A stretch of DNA of 13,608 nucleotides from a bacterium (GTDB lineage: Bacteria; Ratteibacteria; UBA8468; B48-G9; DTJG01). The position numbers and the translations under genes are program-made. A model generated the notes under the pieces. It was not told where the DNA came from. It did not search any database and saw only the letters and a program-made list of their open reading frames with translations. This document shows positions 1 through 6,175 of this stretch, piece after piece; the stretch's first letter is position 1, and each line of letters starts with the position of its first letter. The stretch is from NCBI GenBank assembly GCA_026418655.1, contig JAOAAW010000159.1, positions 1 to 13,608 of the forward strand, given 5' to 3'.

Positions 1-920
1 CCGCCGTTTCTACCGATTTCATCAAGTAATTTTTTTACCTGGTCTTTTGTTTGCTGTACTGTTCCAAAAGGAAGCAATTGCTGGATGCTTATACCCCCGT
101 AAAATGAAAGACGGTCTCCAAATTTCTTTTTAATTTCAAAAACATCCATTACTTCAGGCTGAAATGGATTGAATACATCAAGACCTGCTTCAATGAGAAA
201 TGGAAAAAGCTCGTCCACCTTTCCACATGAATGTATCAAGACATATTTTCCTTTAGATTTCACAAATCCATACATCTCCTTAATCCTTGGTTCTATAAAT
301 TCGTGCCATAGGTGCGGTCCCATAATTAATCCTGATTGTTGTCCCCAGTCATCACCAATCATGATGCCATCCACTTCAAAACTGCAAAATTTTTCCAGTA
401 TTTTCAGATTATACTCCATAATTCCATCAAATAGCTTATGTACAAACTTTTTATCTGTAACCATTGCCATAAGAAGATTTTCCATCCCTGTCATTGTCCA
501 TGCCCGTTCAAAAAGACTGAATCCTAGACTTGCAATGCAAAAACAGTTTTCAGTGTTCTGACTTATTGACTCTGACATTTTCCTTTCATCAAAAACGTAT
601 TCAGGATCGGGAAAGATGTACTGGTCTATATTTTCAGGTGATACAACAGCATTGCAAACAGTACCAATATCCTTATCTATTTTTCTGTTCCATCTCACAC
701 CAAAATGGTCTTCCCATATATCAGGTTCAATTTCTTTCCAGAGCCCATCCCTTTCCCATGCCACATAATAAAGATGGTTTCCCAGTTTCTTTTCAAATTC
801 AGGATCATTGTAATACTGAGCCATCTGTTGTCTGACTCTGACTGTAAAACTGATCTGATAAGGTATCCTTGAACACTGACGATGTTGCAATGATTGAATA
901 ACAATTTCTCTCTTTGTCAT
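1..920 (-). CDS. URO-D-like protein (MtaA/CmuA-type superfamily), C-terminus cut by window edge
   Basis: The minus-strand frame opens with ATG at 920 after a good ribosome site (GGGAGGA, about 930-936 read in reverse) and stays open for 306 codons to the left edge, so the C-terminus is missing (family members are usually about 340-380 residues). It reads as a uroporphyrinogen-decarboxylase-superfamily TIM barrel. Features are VDGIMIGDDWG near residues 183-193, the family-type segment GPHLWHEFIEPRIK at 201-214, and HSCG at 230-233 followed by a GLDVFNPFQPE strand and a YGGISIQ strand. His230 and Cys232 match the H-x-C zinc ligands of corrinoid methyltransferases such as MtaA. True haem decarboxylases are unlikely relatives, because no haem genes lie nearby and this clade is expanded in anaerobes, where it acts as methyltransferases or has unknown roles. 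The substrate is unknown. It faces away from larB across a 61-base divergent spacer. Confidence 0.85.
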   Translation of the reverse strand, partial: MTKREIVIQSLQHRQCSRIPYQISFTVRVRQQMAQYYNDPEFEKKLGNHLYYVAWERDGLWKEIEPDIWEDHFGVRWNRKIDKDIGTVCNAVVSPENIDQYIFPDPEYVFDERKMSESISQNTENCFCIASLGFSLFERAWTMTGMENLLMAMVTDKKFVHKLFDGIMEYNLKILEKFCSFEVDGIMIGDDWGQQSGLIMGPHLWHEFIEPRIKEMYGFVKSKGKYVLIHSCGKVDELFPFLIEAGLDVFNPFQPEVMDVFEIKKKFGDRLSFYGGISIQQLLPFGTVQQTKDQVKKLLDEIGRNG

Positions 921-950
921 ATTGCTTCCTCCCTTTATATTCGTCCATAT

Positions 951-979
951 AATTTACGTTTTTTCCTCAAAATTGTAAA
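951..979 (-). promoter_or_regulatory. Possible sigma70-type promoter for the URO-D-like gene
   Basis: On the minus strand TTTACA (974-979) and TAAATT (951-956) are separated by exactly 17 bases and lie upstream of the ATG at 920. On the plus strand the same spacer contains TATAAT at 948-953 facing larB, but no convincing -35 element was found at the right distance. The 61-base spacer must hold both divergent promoters. Both assignments rest on motif resemblance alone in AT-rich DNA. Confidence 0.3.
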
Positions 980-981
980 AT

Positions 982-1728
982 ATGTTCATGGAAAAAGAGA
1001 AACTTGAGCAAATTTTGAAGAAATACAAAAATGGGAAGTACAGTTTAGAAGAAGTTCTTGAGGAACTGAAAATTCTTCCGTTTGCAGAACTGGGTCATTC
1101 CAAAATAGATCATCACAGAGCATTGCGAGCAGGATTTCCAGAAATCATATATGGAGAGGGAAAAAAAATTGAACATTTAATTGAAATCATTGCTGAACTG
1201 AAAAAAAGATACACAAGATTTATAGCCACCAGAATATCAAAACAACAGGCTGATTATATTTTAAAGGAATACCCGGATTTGGTGTATTTCCCAGAGGCAA
1301 GAATACTCACAGGCAAAATAGCAAAAGAAAGGAAAAAAAAGGAAGTTGCAGTTATATGCGCAGGTACCTCTGATTACCCTGTTGCTGAAGAAGCAGCGAT
1401 TATCCTTGAAATCATGGGCATAGGTGTCGAAAGGGTTTATGATGCCGGTATAAGCGGAATCCATAGAATTGTATCCCAGCTAAAAAAAATCAATAGATGT
1501 AAAATTCTCATTGTTGTTGCAGGCATGGAAGGTGCATTACCTTCTGTTGTTGCAGGACTGACAGGAAAACCTGTGATTGGTGTACCAACATCTATTGGAT
1601 ATGGTACAAACTTAAATGGTTTTGCTCCACTACTGACCATGCTTAACAGTTGCAGTCCCATTGTGGTCGTGAATATAAATAATGGTTTTGGCGCTGCATT
1701 TTTTTCGCATCTATTATTGAGAAAATGA
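982..1728 (+). CDS. larB: LarB, pyridinium-3,5-biscarboxylic acid mononucleotide synthase
   Basis: LarB carboxylates the pyridine ring of nicotinic acid adenine dinucleotide and cleaves its phosphoanhydride. This is the first step towards the nickel-pincer nucleotide cofactor of lactate racemase and related enzymes. The 248-residue length is normal. The N-terminal LarB part carries HRALRAGFPEIIYGEGK (45-61). The C-terminal PurE-like domain carries ICAGTSDYPVAEEA (125-138), DAGISGIHRI (154-163), VVAGMEGALPSVVAG (178-192), IGVPTSIGYG (199-208) and LNSC at 221-224, whose Cys corresponds to the catalytic cysteine. The following SP-IVVVNINNGFGAA appears one residue shorter than the usual APG-x-VVNIDNGFGA. 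ATG at 982 (or the in-frame ATG at 988) has no clear Shine-Dalgarno sequence. It is the first gene of the plus-strand block. LarC, LarE and LarA are not in the window. Confidence 0.92.
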   Translation: MFMEKEKLEQILKKYKNGKYSLEEVLEELKILPFAELGHSKIDHHRALRAGFPEIIYGEGKKIEHLIEIIAELKKRYTRFIATRISKQQADYILKEYPDLVYFPEARILTGKIAKERKKKEVAVICAGTSDYPVAEEAAIILEIMGIGVERVYDAGISGIHRIVSQLKKINRCKILIVVAGMEGALPSVVAGLTGKPVIGVPTSIGYGTNLNGFAPLLTMLNSCSPIVVVNINNGFGAAFFSHLLLRK

Positions 1729-1774
1729 ACATTTTTGAAAATCTGATAAAATAATAGACATAAAAAGGAATCGT

Positions 1775-2104
1775 ATGAAAAAAATTCAGGTACTTATGTT
1801 TTCCCTTCTAATGGCAGTGTTTTTTTCTGGATGTGTGTTTTTACCATCGTACCGAGCTGAAAAAGAAGGAAGAAAGATAATCACTGATTACCCGATGAAT
1901 AGGGCTGCTGTTGCAAAAGCAATAAAAGAAAATCGTGTCATCCCGGGAATGACAATGGAGGAGGTAGTGGAAAGCTGGGGAAATCCAGACATTGAACATG
2001 AGCTAATCATCAATGGTAAGGTTTACTATTCCTGGGCATACAGAAAAGATTATAGAACACGCATCCTTTATTTCCGTCACGGTATTCTTGTTGAGATAAG
2101 GTAG
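1775..2104 (+). CDS. Small lipoprotein with SmpA/BamE-like domain
   Basis: This 109-residue protein starts with a lysine-rich, hydrophobic signal sequence and a lipobox-like FSGC ending at Cys20, so it is probably lipid-anchored in the envelope. The mature part contains RVIPGMTMEEVVESWGNPD (54-72), the helix-turn signature of SmpA/OmlA/BamE-like domains (G-M-T-x-x-E-V...G-x-P). This is followed by a strand with YYSWAYR and a final YFRHGILVEIR. BamE is a small lipoprotein of the outer-membrane protein assembly complex, but the same small fold occurs in many unrelated lipoproteins, so only the domain is claimed. The start is supported by AAAGGAA at 1764-1770. It sits 46 bases after larB and 3 bases before dcd, whose ribosome site overlaps its stop codon. 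Confidence 0.78.
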   Translation: MKKIQVLMFSLLMAVFFSGCVFLPSYRAEKEGRKIITDYPMNRAAVAKAIKENRVIPGMTMEEVVESWGNPDIEHELIINGKVYYSWAYRKDYRTRILYFRHGILVEIR

Positions 2105-2107
2105 AAA

Positions 2108-2647
2108 ATGGTTTTTTCCGATAGATGGATAAAACAAAACGCAAAAAAAGGACTCATAGAGCCATTCTTTGTCTCGAATGTAAGAAAAGGTGTTATGAGC
2201 TATGGTGTTTCTTCCTATGGCTATGACTTTGTACTTGCTGAAGAATTCAAGATTTTTACTGGAAAAAAACCAATAGATCCAAAAAATCCTCAATCTGATT
2301 CTTTCAGGGATTTCACTGGAAAAATTTGTGAAATTCCACCAAACAGTTTTGTACTGGGAAGAAGCGTAGAATATTTCAGGATTCCACGAAATTGTCTCGG
2401 GATATGTTTTGGAAAATCAAGTTATGCCCGTTCTGGAATAGTGGTTTATGTAACTCCTCTTGAACCAGAATGGGAAGGCCATATAACCATTATGATTGCA
2501 AACCACGCTCCTGTTAAGAATAGGGTTTATGCTGGTGAAGGAATATGCCAGGTTGTATTTATGAAGGCAGCAAACATATGTGAAAAGTCATATGCTGACA
2601 AAAAAGGAAAGTACCAGAAGTCCCATGGTATCATCTTCAGCAGGTAA
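2108..2647 (+). CDS. dcd: dCTP deaminase family protein (Dcd), catalytic Glu apparently replaced by Met
   Basis: The 179-residue length and the motifs fit dCTP deaminase, which makes dUTP from dCTP for thymidylate synthesis. Motifs are SYGVSSYGYDF (31-41), VLGRSVEYFRIPRN (82-95), GKSSYARSG (102-110), TPLEPEWEGH (116-125), YAGEGICQVVF (141-151) and SYADKKGKYQ (161-170). The nucleotide-binding Ser and Arg (GKSSYAR) are kept. From remembered family sequences, the strand after EWEGH normally reads like T-L-E-F-S-N, with the Glu (E138 of the E. coli enzyme) activating water. Here it reads T-I-M-I-A-N, so residue 129 is Met (codon ATG at 2492-2494). The protein may be impaired, have changed activity, or act as a dUTPase-like relative. 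AAGG at 2098-2101 supports the ATG start. The 3' end overlaps the next gene. Confidence 0.9.
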   Translation: MVFSDRWIKQNAKKGLIEPFFVSNVRKGVMSYGVSSYGYDFVLAEEFKIFTGKKPIDPKNPQSDSFRDFTGKICEIPPNSFVLGRSVEYFRIPRNCLGICFGKSSYARSGIVVYVTPLEPEWEGHITIMIANHAPVKNRVYAGEGICQVVFMKAANICEKSYADKKGKYQKSHGIIFSR

Positions 2648-3008
2648 AAAGACAAGAATTGAAGCGGGTATTGATATTCTTGAAAGAACAAGAATTAAGA
2701 AAGCCATAAAAAAATATGGTGATAGATTTGTAAACAGGATTTTCACAACCCGCGAAATAAGAAATTTTCCGGAGAAAAAAGAAATTTACTATTCCATAGG
2801 TTTCTCATTGAAAGAAGCCTTCTGGAAAACGCTCGCACCACAAATTCAAAAAAGGATATATTTTGATGACATAGAAATCATATGGAAAAAACAAAAGCCG
2901 GAAATTTTTCTATCAGGAAGAAAAACAAATAATCTAGAAGTATCACTTTTTTATAACAGGAAACTTGTTATTTGCTCGATCTTAAGGCATACAGAGAAAA
3001 ATCAATGA
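2625..3008 (+). CDS. acpS: Holo-ACP synthase-like phosphopantetheinyl transferase, divergent
   Basis: AcpS transfers 4'-phosphopantetheine from CoA to the acyl carrier protein. Counting from ATG 2625, the protein is 127 residues. GIDILERTRI (15-24) holds the Mg-binding Asp17, RFVNRIFTTREI (34-45) matches the family's F-x-x-R-x-[FL]-T-x-x-E motif, and FSLKEAFWKTL (60-70) holds the second metal ligand, Glu64. The C-terminal part is less typical: where most AcpS proteins have a V-S-[IL]-S-H segment, this one reads VSLFYNRKLVICSIL. A GTG at 2580 in frame would add 15 residues overlapping dcd. ATG 2625 is preferred because AcpS proteins begin shortly before GIDI. The gene overlaps dcd by 23 bases. 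Its TGA stop overlaps the hldD ATG (ATGA), which suggests coupled translation. Confidence 0.75.
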   Translation: MVSSSAGKKTRIEAGIDILERTRIKKAIKKYGDRFVNRIFTTREIRNFPEKKEIYYSIGFSLKEAFWKTLAPQIQKRIYFDDIEIIWKKQKPEIFLSGRKTNNLEVSLFYNRKLVICSILRHTEKNQ

Positions 3009-3994
3009 AAAAGTACCACATTATTACGGGCGGAATGGGGTTTATTGGAAGCGCGCTTGTCTGGAAATTGAATGAAATGGGTATTGACACTATTATCATT
3101 GTGGATTCTCCTGACAAACCGGATTCATGGAAGAACATTGCTAATTTACGGTTTTATGATATCGTCAGCAAAGAAGATTTTCTAACGATTGTTGAAAAAA
3201 ATGCGCTTAAAAAATCAATTTCTGGAATTTTGCATATGGGAGCATGTTCAGATACAACAGAAAAAAATGCATCATTCCTGCTTGAAAACAACTACCAATA
3301 TACAAAAAAAATTGCTTTAGCAGCAATAAAAAACAACTGGAGGTTTGTATATGCATCTTCTGCCGCGACATATGGAAATGGACCTGATTTTATTGATAAC
3401 GAAAGTAACCTTTCTTCATTGAAACCTTTGAATATGTATGGTTATTCAAAGTATCTTTTTGACCTATGGGCATACAGAAATGGGTTTTTGAAAAAAATTG
3501 CTGGATTGAAGTTTTTTAATGTATTTGGACCAAATGAATATCATAAGGGTGAAATGCGAAGTGTGGTGGTCAAGAAATTTTTTGAAATACAGCAAACAGA
3601 TTCAGCCAGACTTTTTAAGTCTTACAAACAAGAATATCCAGATGGAGAGCAAAAAAGGGATTTTATCTACATCAAGGATGCAGTGGAAATGACTCTTTTC
3701 ATTTATTTTAAGCCTAGGGTTAACGGAATATTTAATATTGGAACAGGCATTGCGAGAAGTTTTAATGATATTGTTAGATGCATATTCAATATACTTGGAA
3801 AAAAGGAAAAAATCCAGTATATTGAAATGCCTGATGTTATAAAAAATTCTTACCAGTATTTCACACAGGCAGACATTTCAAAAATACGCAAAGCAGGATA
3901 TAAAAAAGAGTTATTTTCTCTTGAATCTGGAATTGAAGATTACATAAAAAAATATTTGCTCTCAGAAAACCCGTATCTGAAAATTCAATCCTGA
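3005..3994 (+). CDS. hldD: ADP-L-glycero-D-manno-heptose 6-epimerase
   Basis: HldD converts ADP-D-glycero-D-manno-heptose to the L-glycero form, the activated heptose of the LPS inner core, in the cytoplasm. The 329-residue extended short-chain dehydrogenase fold shows the nucleotide-binding GGMGFIGS (9-16), HMGACSDTTE (77-86), NNYQYTKK (95-102), YASSAATYG (116-124), the YxxxK pair in LNMYGYSK (Tyr145, Lys149), FFNVFGPNEYHKGEM (170-184) with the family-typical Lys181, and KRDFIYIKD (217-225). The near-diagnostic FTQADISKIRKAGY (286-299) follows. The frame is open upstream to a TTG at 2972, but ATG 3005, which overlaps the acpS stop and sits just before the Rossmann motif, is the credible start. 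The last 10 bases overlap the 3' end of the convergent hydrolase gene. Other heptose-pathway genes are not in view. Confidence 0.93.
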   Translation: MKKYHIITGGMGFIGSALVWKLNEMGIDTIIIVDSPDKPDSWKNIANLRFYDIVSKEDFLTIVEKNALKKSISGILHMGACSDTTEKNASFLLENNYQYTKKIALAAIKNNWRFVYASSAATYGNGPDFIDNESNLSSLKPLNMYGYSKYLFDLWAYRNGFLKKIAGLKFFNVFGPNEYHKGEMRSVVVKKFFEIQQTDSARLFKSYKQEYPDGEQKRDFIYIKDAVEMTLFIYFKPRVNGIFNIGTGIARSFNDIVRCIFNILGKKEKIQYIEMPDVIKNSYQYFTQADISKIRKAGYKKELFSLESGIEDYIKKYLLSENPYLKIQS

Positions 3995-4782
3995 CCTATT
4001 TTTTCATTCAATCTCAGCGCAATTTTATCAAAAAGATAAGAGACACAGGCAATATATGCAGCATGAGAATATGCAGTCGGACCATGTGTTTGACCCTGAA
4101 GAACAAATAATTCAGGCCGAACAATTTTTGATGAGGCACATAACCTTGCAAAAAATTCAAAACATATCTTCGCATCAACCCGTGGGTCTTCTTCGCCCAT
4201 TGAAACAAGTAAGAATCTATCTGCAAGAAGTGGAATTAATTCAGTTCCACTCGACGAAATAACAAATTTATCCTGGCTGATAGTCTGAAATTCATTAATC
4301 ACCCTCAGGTCAATAACAGGAGCATGAATCGCTGCAGCATAGACCCTTCTGTCGTAAGCCATGATGTGTAATGCAGAAAAACCACCCCTTGAAATACCGG
4401 TTAATACAACTGTCTGTTTCCACGCAAGGTTCTCCTGCAAACAGATGTCAATTACTTTTGAACCAATGTTTCTTATTCTTCCAATAATATCTATACCATC
4501 AGAGATGGCTTTTGCCCAGTTTATGATACCTTCTCCATAGCAATCTATAAGTTCGCCATGTCCCGGAAGATCAAACGATGCCACATTATGGCCTGCAGAA
4601 AGAAAAATATCAGGAATTGTCTTGTAATCAGGATGGTTGAAAACTGTTGTCCGGTCTGTGGCAAGTGCTATCAACAATGCAGGTCTATCAATTCTATTTT
4701 CTGGAATTCTAACCCCAAAGGTGTATTTTTTACCATCAACTTTAAAATCATAAATTTTTTCAGTAAACTCAGGCGTATTCAT
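3985..4782 (-). CDS. Alpha/beta-hydrolase, probable esterase of unknown substrate
   Basis: This 265-residue cytoplasmic protein has no signal peptide. It follows the alpha/beta-hydrolase order: an oxyanion-strand region around ALLIALATDR (35-44), NVASFDLPGHGE (66-77), the nucleophile elbow GISRGG with Ser131 (129-134), an acid candidate in MGEEDPR (Asp199, or Asp203 after it), and the catalytic His in GQTHGPT (His233). The LPGHG segment resembles acyl-peptidase and dienelactone-hydrolase-like members of the superfamily. The substrate cannot be assigned. Upstream of the ATG only a weak TGGAT is seen. It is the last gene of the minus block, 59 bases after the small Cys-rich gene with a strong hairpin in between, so it may be partly uncoupled from the oxygen-defence genes. 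Its end overlaps hldD by 10 bases, tail to tail. Confidence 0.8.
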   Translation of the reverse strand: MNTPEFTEKIYDFKVDGKKYTFGVRIPENRIDRPALLIALATDRTTVFNHPDYKTIPDIFLSAGHNVASFDLPGHGELIDCYGEGIINWAKAISDGIDIIGRIRNIGSKVIDICLQENLAWKQTVVLTGISRGGFSALHIMAYDRRVYAAAIHAPVIDLRVINEFQTISQDKFVISSSGTELIPLLADRFLLVSMGEEDPRVDAKICFEFFARLCASSKIVRPELFVLQGQTHGPTAYSHAAYIACVSYLFDKIALRLNEKIGQD

Positions 4783-4807
4783 GAATTTAATCCATTCTCA
4801 TAAGGCA

Positions 4808-4850
4808 GGGGAAGGGAAAAAATACCCCTTCCCCTTTATTATTATTTTTT
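4808..4850 (+). terminator. GC-rich hairpin with downstream T-rich run on plus strand
   Basis: GGGGAAGGG (4808-4816) and CCCTTCCCC (4826-4834) form a perfect 9-base-pair stem with a 9-base loop, followed on the plus strand by a T-rich run (4835-4850). That orientation would stop plus-strand transcripts, for example readthrough of the larB-hldD operon running antisense through the hydrolase. On the minus strand the hairpin falls just after the small Cys-rich gene but has no U-run behind it, so there it would at most be a processing, stabilising or weak stop element. The hairpin is certain. Its role is inferred. Confidence 0.5.
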
Positions 4851-4988
4851 AGGTTTCATTGGCTTTCCACAACACACAGGTGCTGGCTGGTCTTCATCCA
4901 CTACTTTTGTCGGACACTTTTCAGGTGCAACCGCGCACTGATATTCCTTTTTCTCTTTCTCCCTGGACCTGCTGCAACATCTACACAT
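4842..4988 (-). CDS. 48-residue Cys-rich small protein, desulforedoxin/rubredoxin-like metal site
   Basis: This is a short minus-strand gene with a strong ribosome site (GGGGGTGA just upstream of ATG 4988) and three tandem in-frame TAA stops at its end. The protein has seven Cys in 48 residues: C2, C4, C5, C18, C25, C39 and C40. The ending PVCCGKPM resembles the VCCG-x-x-M metal-binding end of desulforedoxin and of the N-terminal domain of desulfoferrodoxin. KEYQC (14-18) resembles the first Cys pair of such domains and also the KKEYKC N-terminus of the superoxide reductase encoded upstream. It lies 30 bases after rubrerythrin in the same direction. This fits a small iron or zinc protein, perhaps an electron carrier for superoxide reductase or rubrerythrin. 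The Cys spacing is not the standard CxxC...CC, so the exact family is unsure. Alternatives are a zinc ribbon or a metallothionein-like protein. Confidence 0.75.
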   Translation of the reverse strand: MCRCCSRSREKEKKEYQCAVAPEKCPTKVVDEDQPAPVCCGKPMKPKK

Positions 4989-5018
4989 GATTTCACCCCC
5001 TTTTGTCTATCCAATTTA

Positions 5019-5522
5019 TTAGAATGTTTTAAAATATTCTTTACCGGCATTGCAGAGTGGACATCTTTCAGGTGCATCTCCCTCCAGCGTCCAACCGCAA
5101 ACTGTGCATACTGAAATTTTTCCGATCTCAACATCCATACCTGCTTCCACTGCCTGCTTTGCTTTTGAATAAAGTCCAGCATGTACCTTTTCTGCTGAAA
5201 TGGCATAATTTATGCTCTTTTGAGCAATCTTCTCTTCCTGCAATTTTGCCACAGCATCGTATGCAGGATACATTTCTTCAACCTCATAGGTTTCACCTGA
5301 AATCGCTGTCTGAAGATTTTCAACCGTTGAACCGCACTCCCCAAGCGCCTTTAAATGATTTGTTGCATGTACCTGCTCTGCAAGTGCAATTGCTCCAAAA
5401 AGCCTTGCAACATTTAACTTGCCTTCTTCTTTTGCCTTGTTTGCAAAAATGAGATACTTCATATGAGCCTGACTTTCTCCAGCAAATGCGGCTTTGAGAT
5501 TTGCTTCTGTCATTTTTTTCAT
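5019..5522 (-). CDS. rbr: Rubrerythrin
   Basis: Rubrerythrin reduces hydrogen peroxide to water in the cytoplasm of anaerobes, using electrons passed through its rubredoxin domain. The 167-residue protein has the ferritin-like four-helix domain with di-iron ligands in FAGESQAH (Glu16), LAEQVHATNH (Glu49, His52), VEEMYP (around Glu82-Glu83) and ISAEKVHAGLY (Glu111, His114). The C-terminal rubredoxin-like domain holds CTVCG (Cys139, Cys142) and CPLC (Cys154, Cys157), so the redox chain is complete. It starts at ATG 5522 after AGGAGG. That site overlaps the wrbA stop codon, and only 9 bases separate the two genes, indicating coupling. It lies in the superoxide reductase operon, which fits its taking the peroxide that superoxide reductase makes. 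Confidence 0.95.
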   Translation of the reverse strand: MKKMTEANLKAAFAGESQAHMKYLIFANKAKEEGKLNVARLFGAIALAEQVHATNHLKALGECGSTVENLQTAISGETYEVEEMYPAYDAVAKLQEEKIAQKSINYAISAEKVHAGLYSKAKQAVEAGMDVEIGKISVCTVCGWTLEGDAPERCPLCNAGKEYFKTF

Positions 5523-5531
5523 CGAAACCTC

Positions 5532-6158
5532 CTACTTTTTGAGTTTAAATGTTACTGATGCAACCCTGTGTCCAAGGAATCGACATAAAACTTTTTCTTC
5601 TTCTGAAAGTTCTTTGAAGTTCTGTTCCAGACCAACAACATGACTTGCACCATAAGGAGTACCACCTGTCTTTGTCTTCATCAGTTCAGGAGTTCCTGAT
5701 GGAATACCCACGATTATCATTCCATGATGTAATAGAGTAAGCATAGCAGAAAGACAGGTTGACTCCTGCCCACCATGTAAAGAAACCGATGATGTAAATA
5801 TTCCAGCAGGTTTCCCAATCAATGCACCTTCAAGCCATAGCGGACCTGTCTTGTCAAGAAAGTTTCTCATCTGGCTGCACATATTTCCAAACCTTGTTGG
5901 AGTTCCAAGAACAAGCCCATCGCATTTTCTCAGATCATCCAGTGTTGCGACTTGAACATCTTTCTGCCATTCGATAGCCCTCTGGATATCAGTATTCTTT
6001 TTTACCACGGCTTCAGGCAATAAATCTGGTACTTTTCTCAATATTGGCTGCGCATTCTCAACCTCTGAGACGCCATTACAAACTTCCTGCGCCATTTTGA
6101 AAACATTTCCATACATACTGTAATAGAGCACCAAAATTCTCACATTTTTGTCTGACAT
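5532..6158 (-). CDS. wrbA: WrbA-type NAD(P)H:quinone oxidoreductase
   Basis: This is a 208-residue flavodoxin-fold protein of the WrbA family: FMN-binding enzymes that reduce quinones by two electrons and so avoid semiquinone-driven superoxide formation. Seen here are the FMN phosphate loop YYSMYGNVFKMA (12-23), GTPTRFGNMCSQMRNFLD (85-102), which is characteristic of WrbA, TSSVSLHGGQESTCLS (122-137) and GGTPYGASHVVG (165-176). The length is typical. GGTGA upstream supports ATG 6158. It is 17 bases after the superoxide reductase gene and 9 bases before rubrerythrin, so it is co-transcribed with oxygen-defence genes. Confidence 0.92.
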   Translation of the reverse strand: MSDKNVRILVLYYSMYGNVFKMAQEVCNGVSEVENAQPILRKVPDLLPEAVVKKNTDIQRAIEWQKDVQVATLDDLRKCDGLVLGTPTRFGNMCSQMRNFLDKTGPLWLEGALIGKPAGIFTSSVSLHGGQESTCLSAMLTLLHHGMIIVGIPSGTPELMKTKTGGTPYGASHVVGLEQNFKELSEEEKVLCRFLGHRVASVTFKLKK

Positions 6159-6175
6159 TTTTTCACCATAAACTG

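Noticed and set aside
169..835. Plus-strand open frames at the left end
   Set aside because: They are antisense to a clearly coding URO-D-like frame on the minus strand, lack good ribosome sites and encode low-sense peptides.
1741..1774. A promoter before the lipoprotein gene (TTGAAA at 1735-1740 with AT-rich downstream)
   Set aside because: No -10 element lies at a normal 16-18 base distance, and AT-rich DNA gives many such half-matches.
2580..2624. GTG at 2580 as the acpS start
   Set aside because: It adds a polar 15-residue extension, translated out of frame over dcd's conserved end, that AcpS proteins do not have. ATG 2625 is closer to the family start, though without a strong ribosome site, so this remains open.
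2972..3004. TTG at 2972 as an earlier hldD start
   Set aside because: It would add eleven residues inside acpS before the Rossmann motif. ATG 3005 overlaps the acpS stop in the usual ATGA arrangement and fits the family length.
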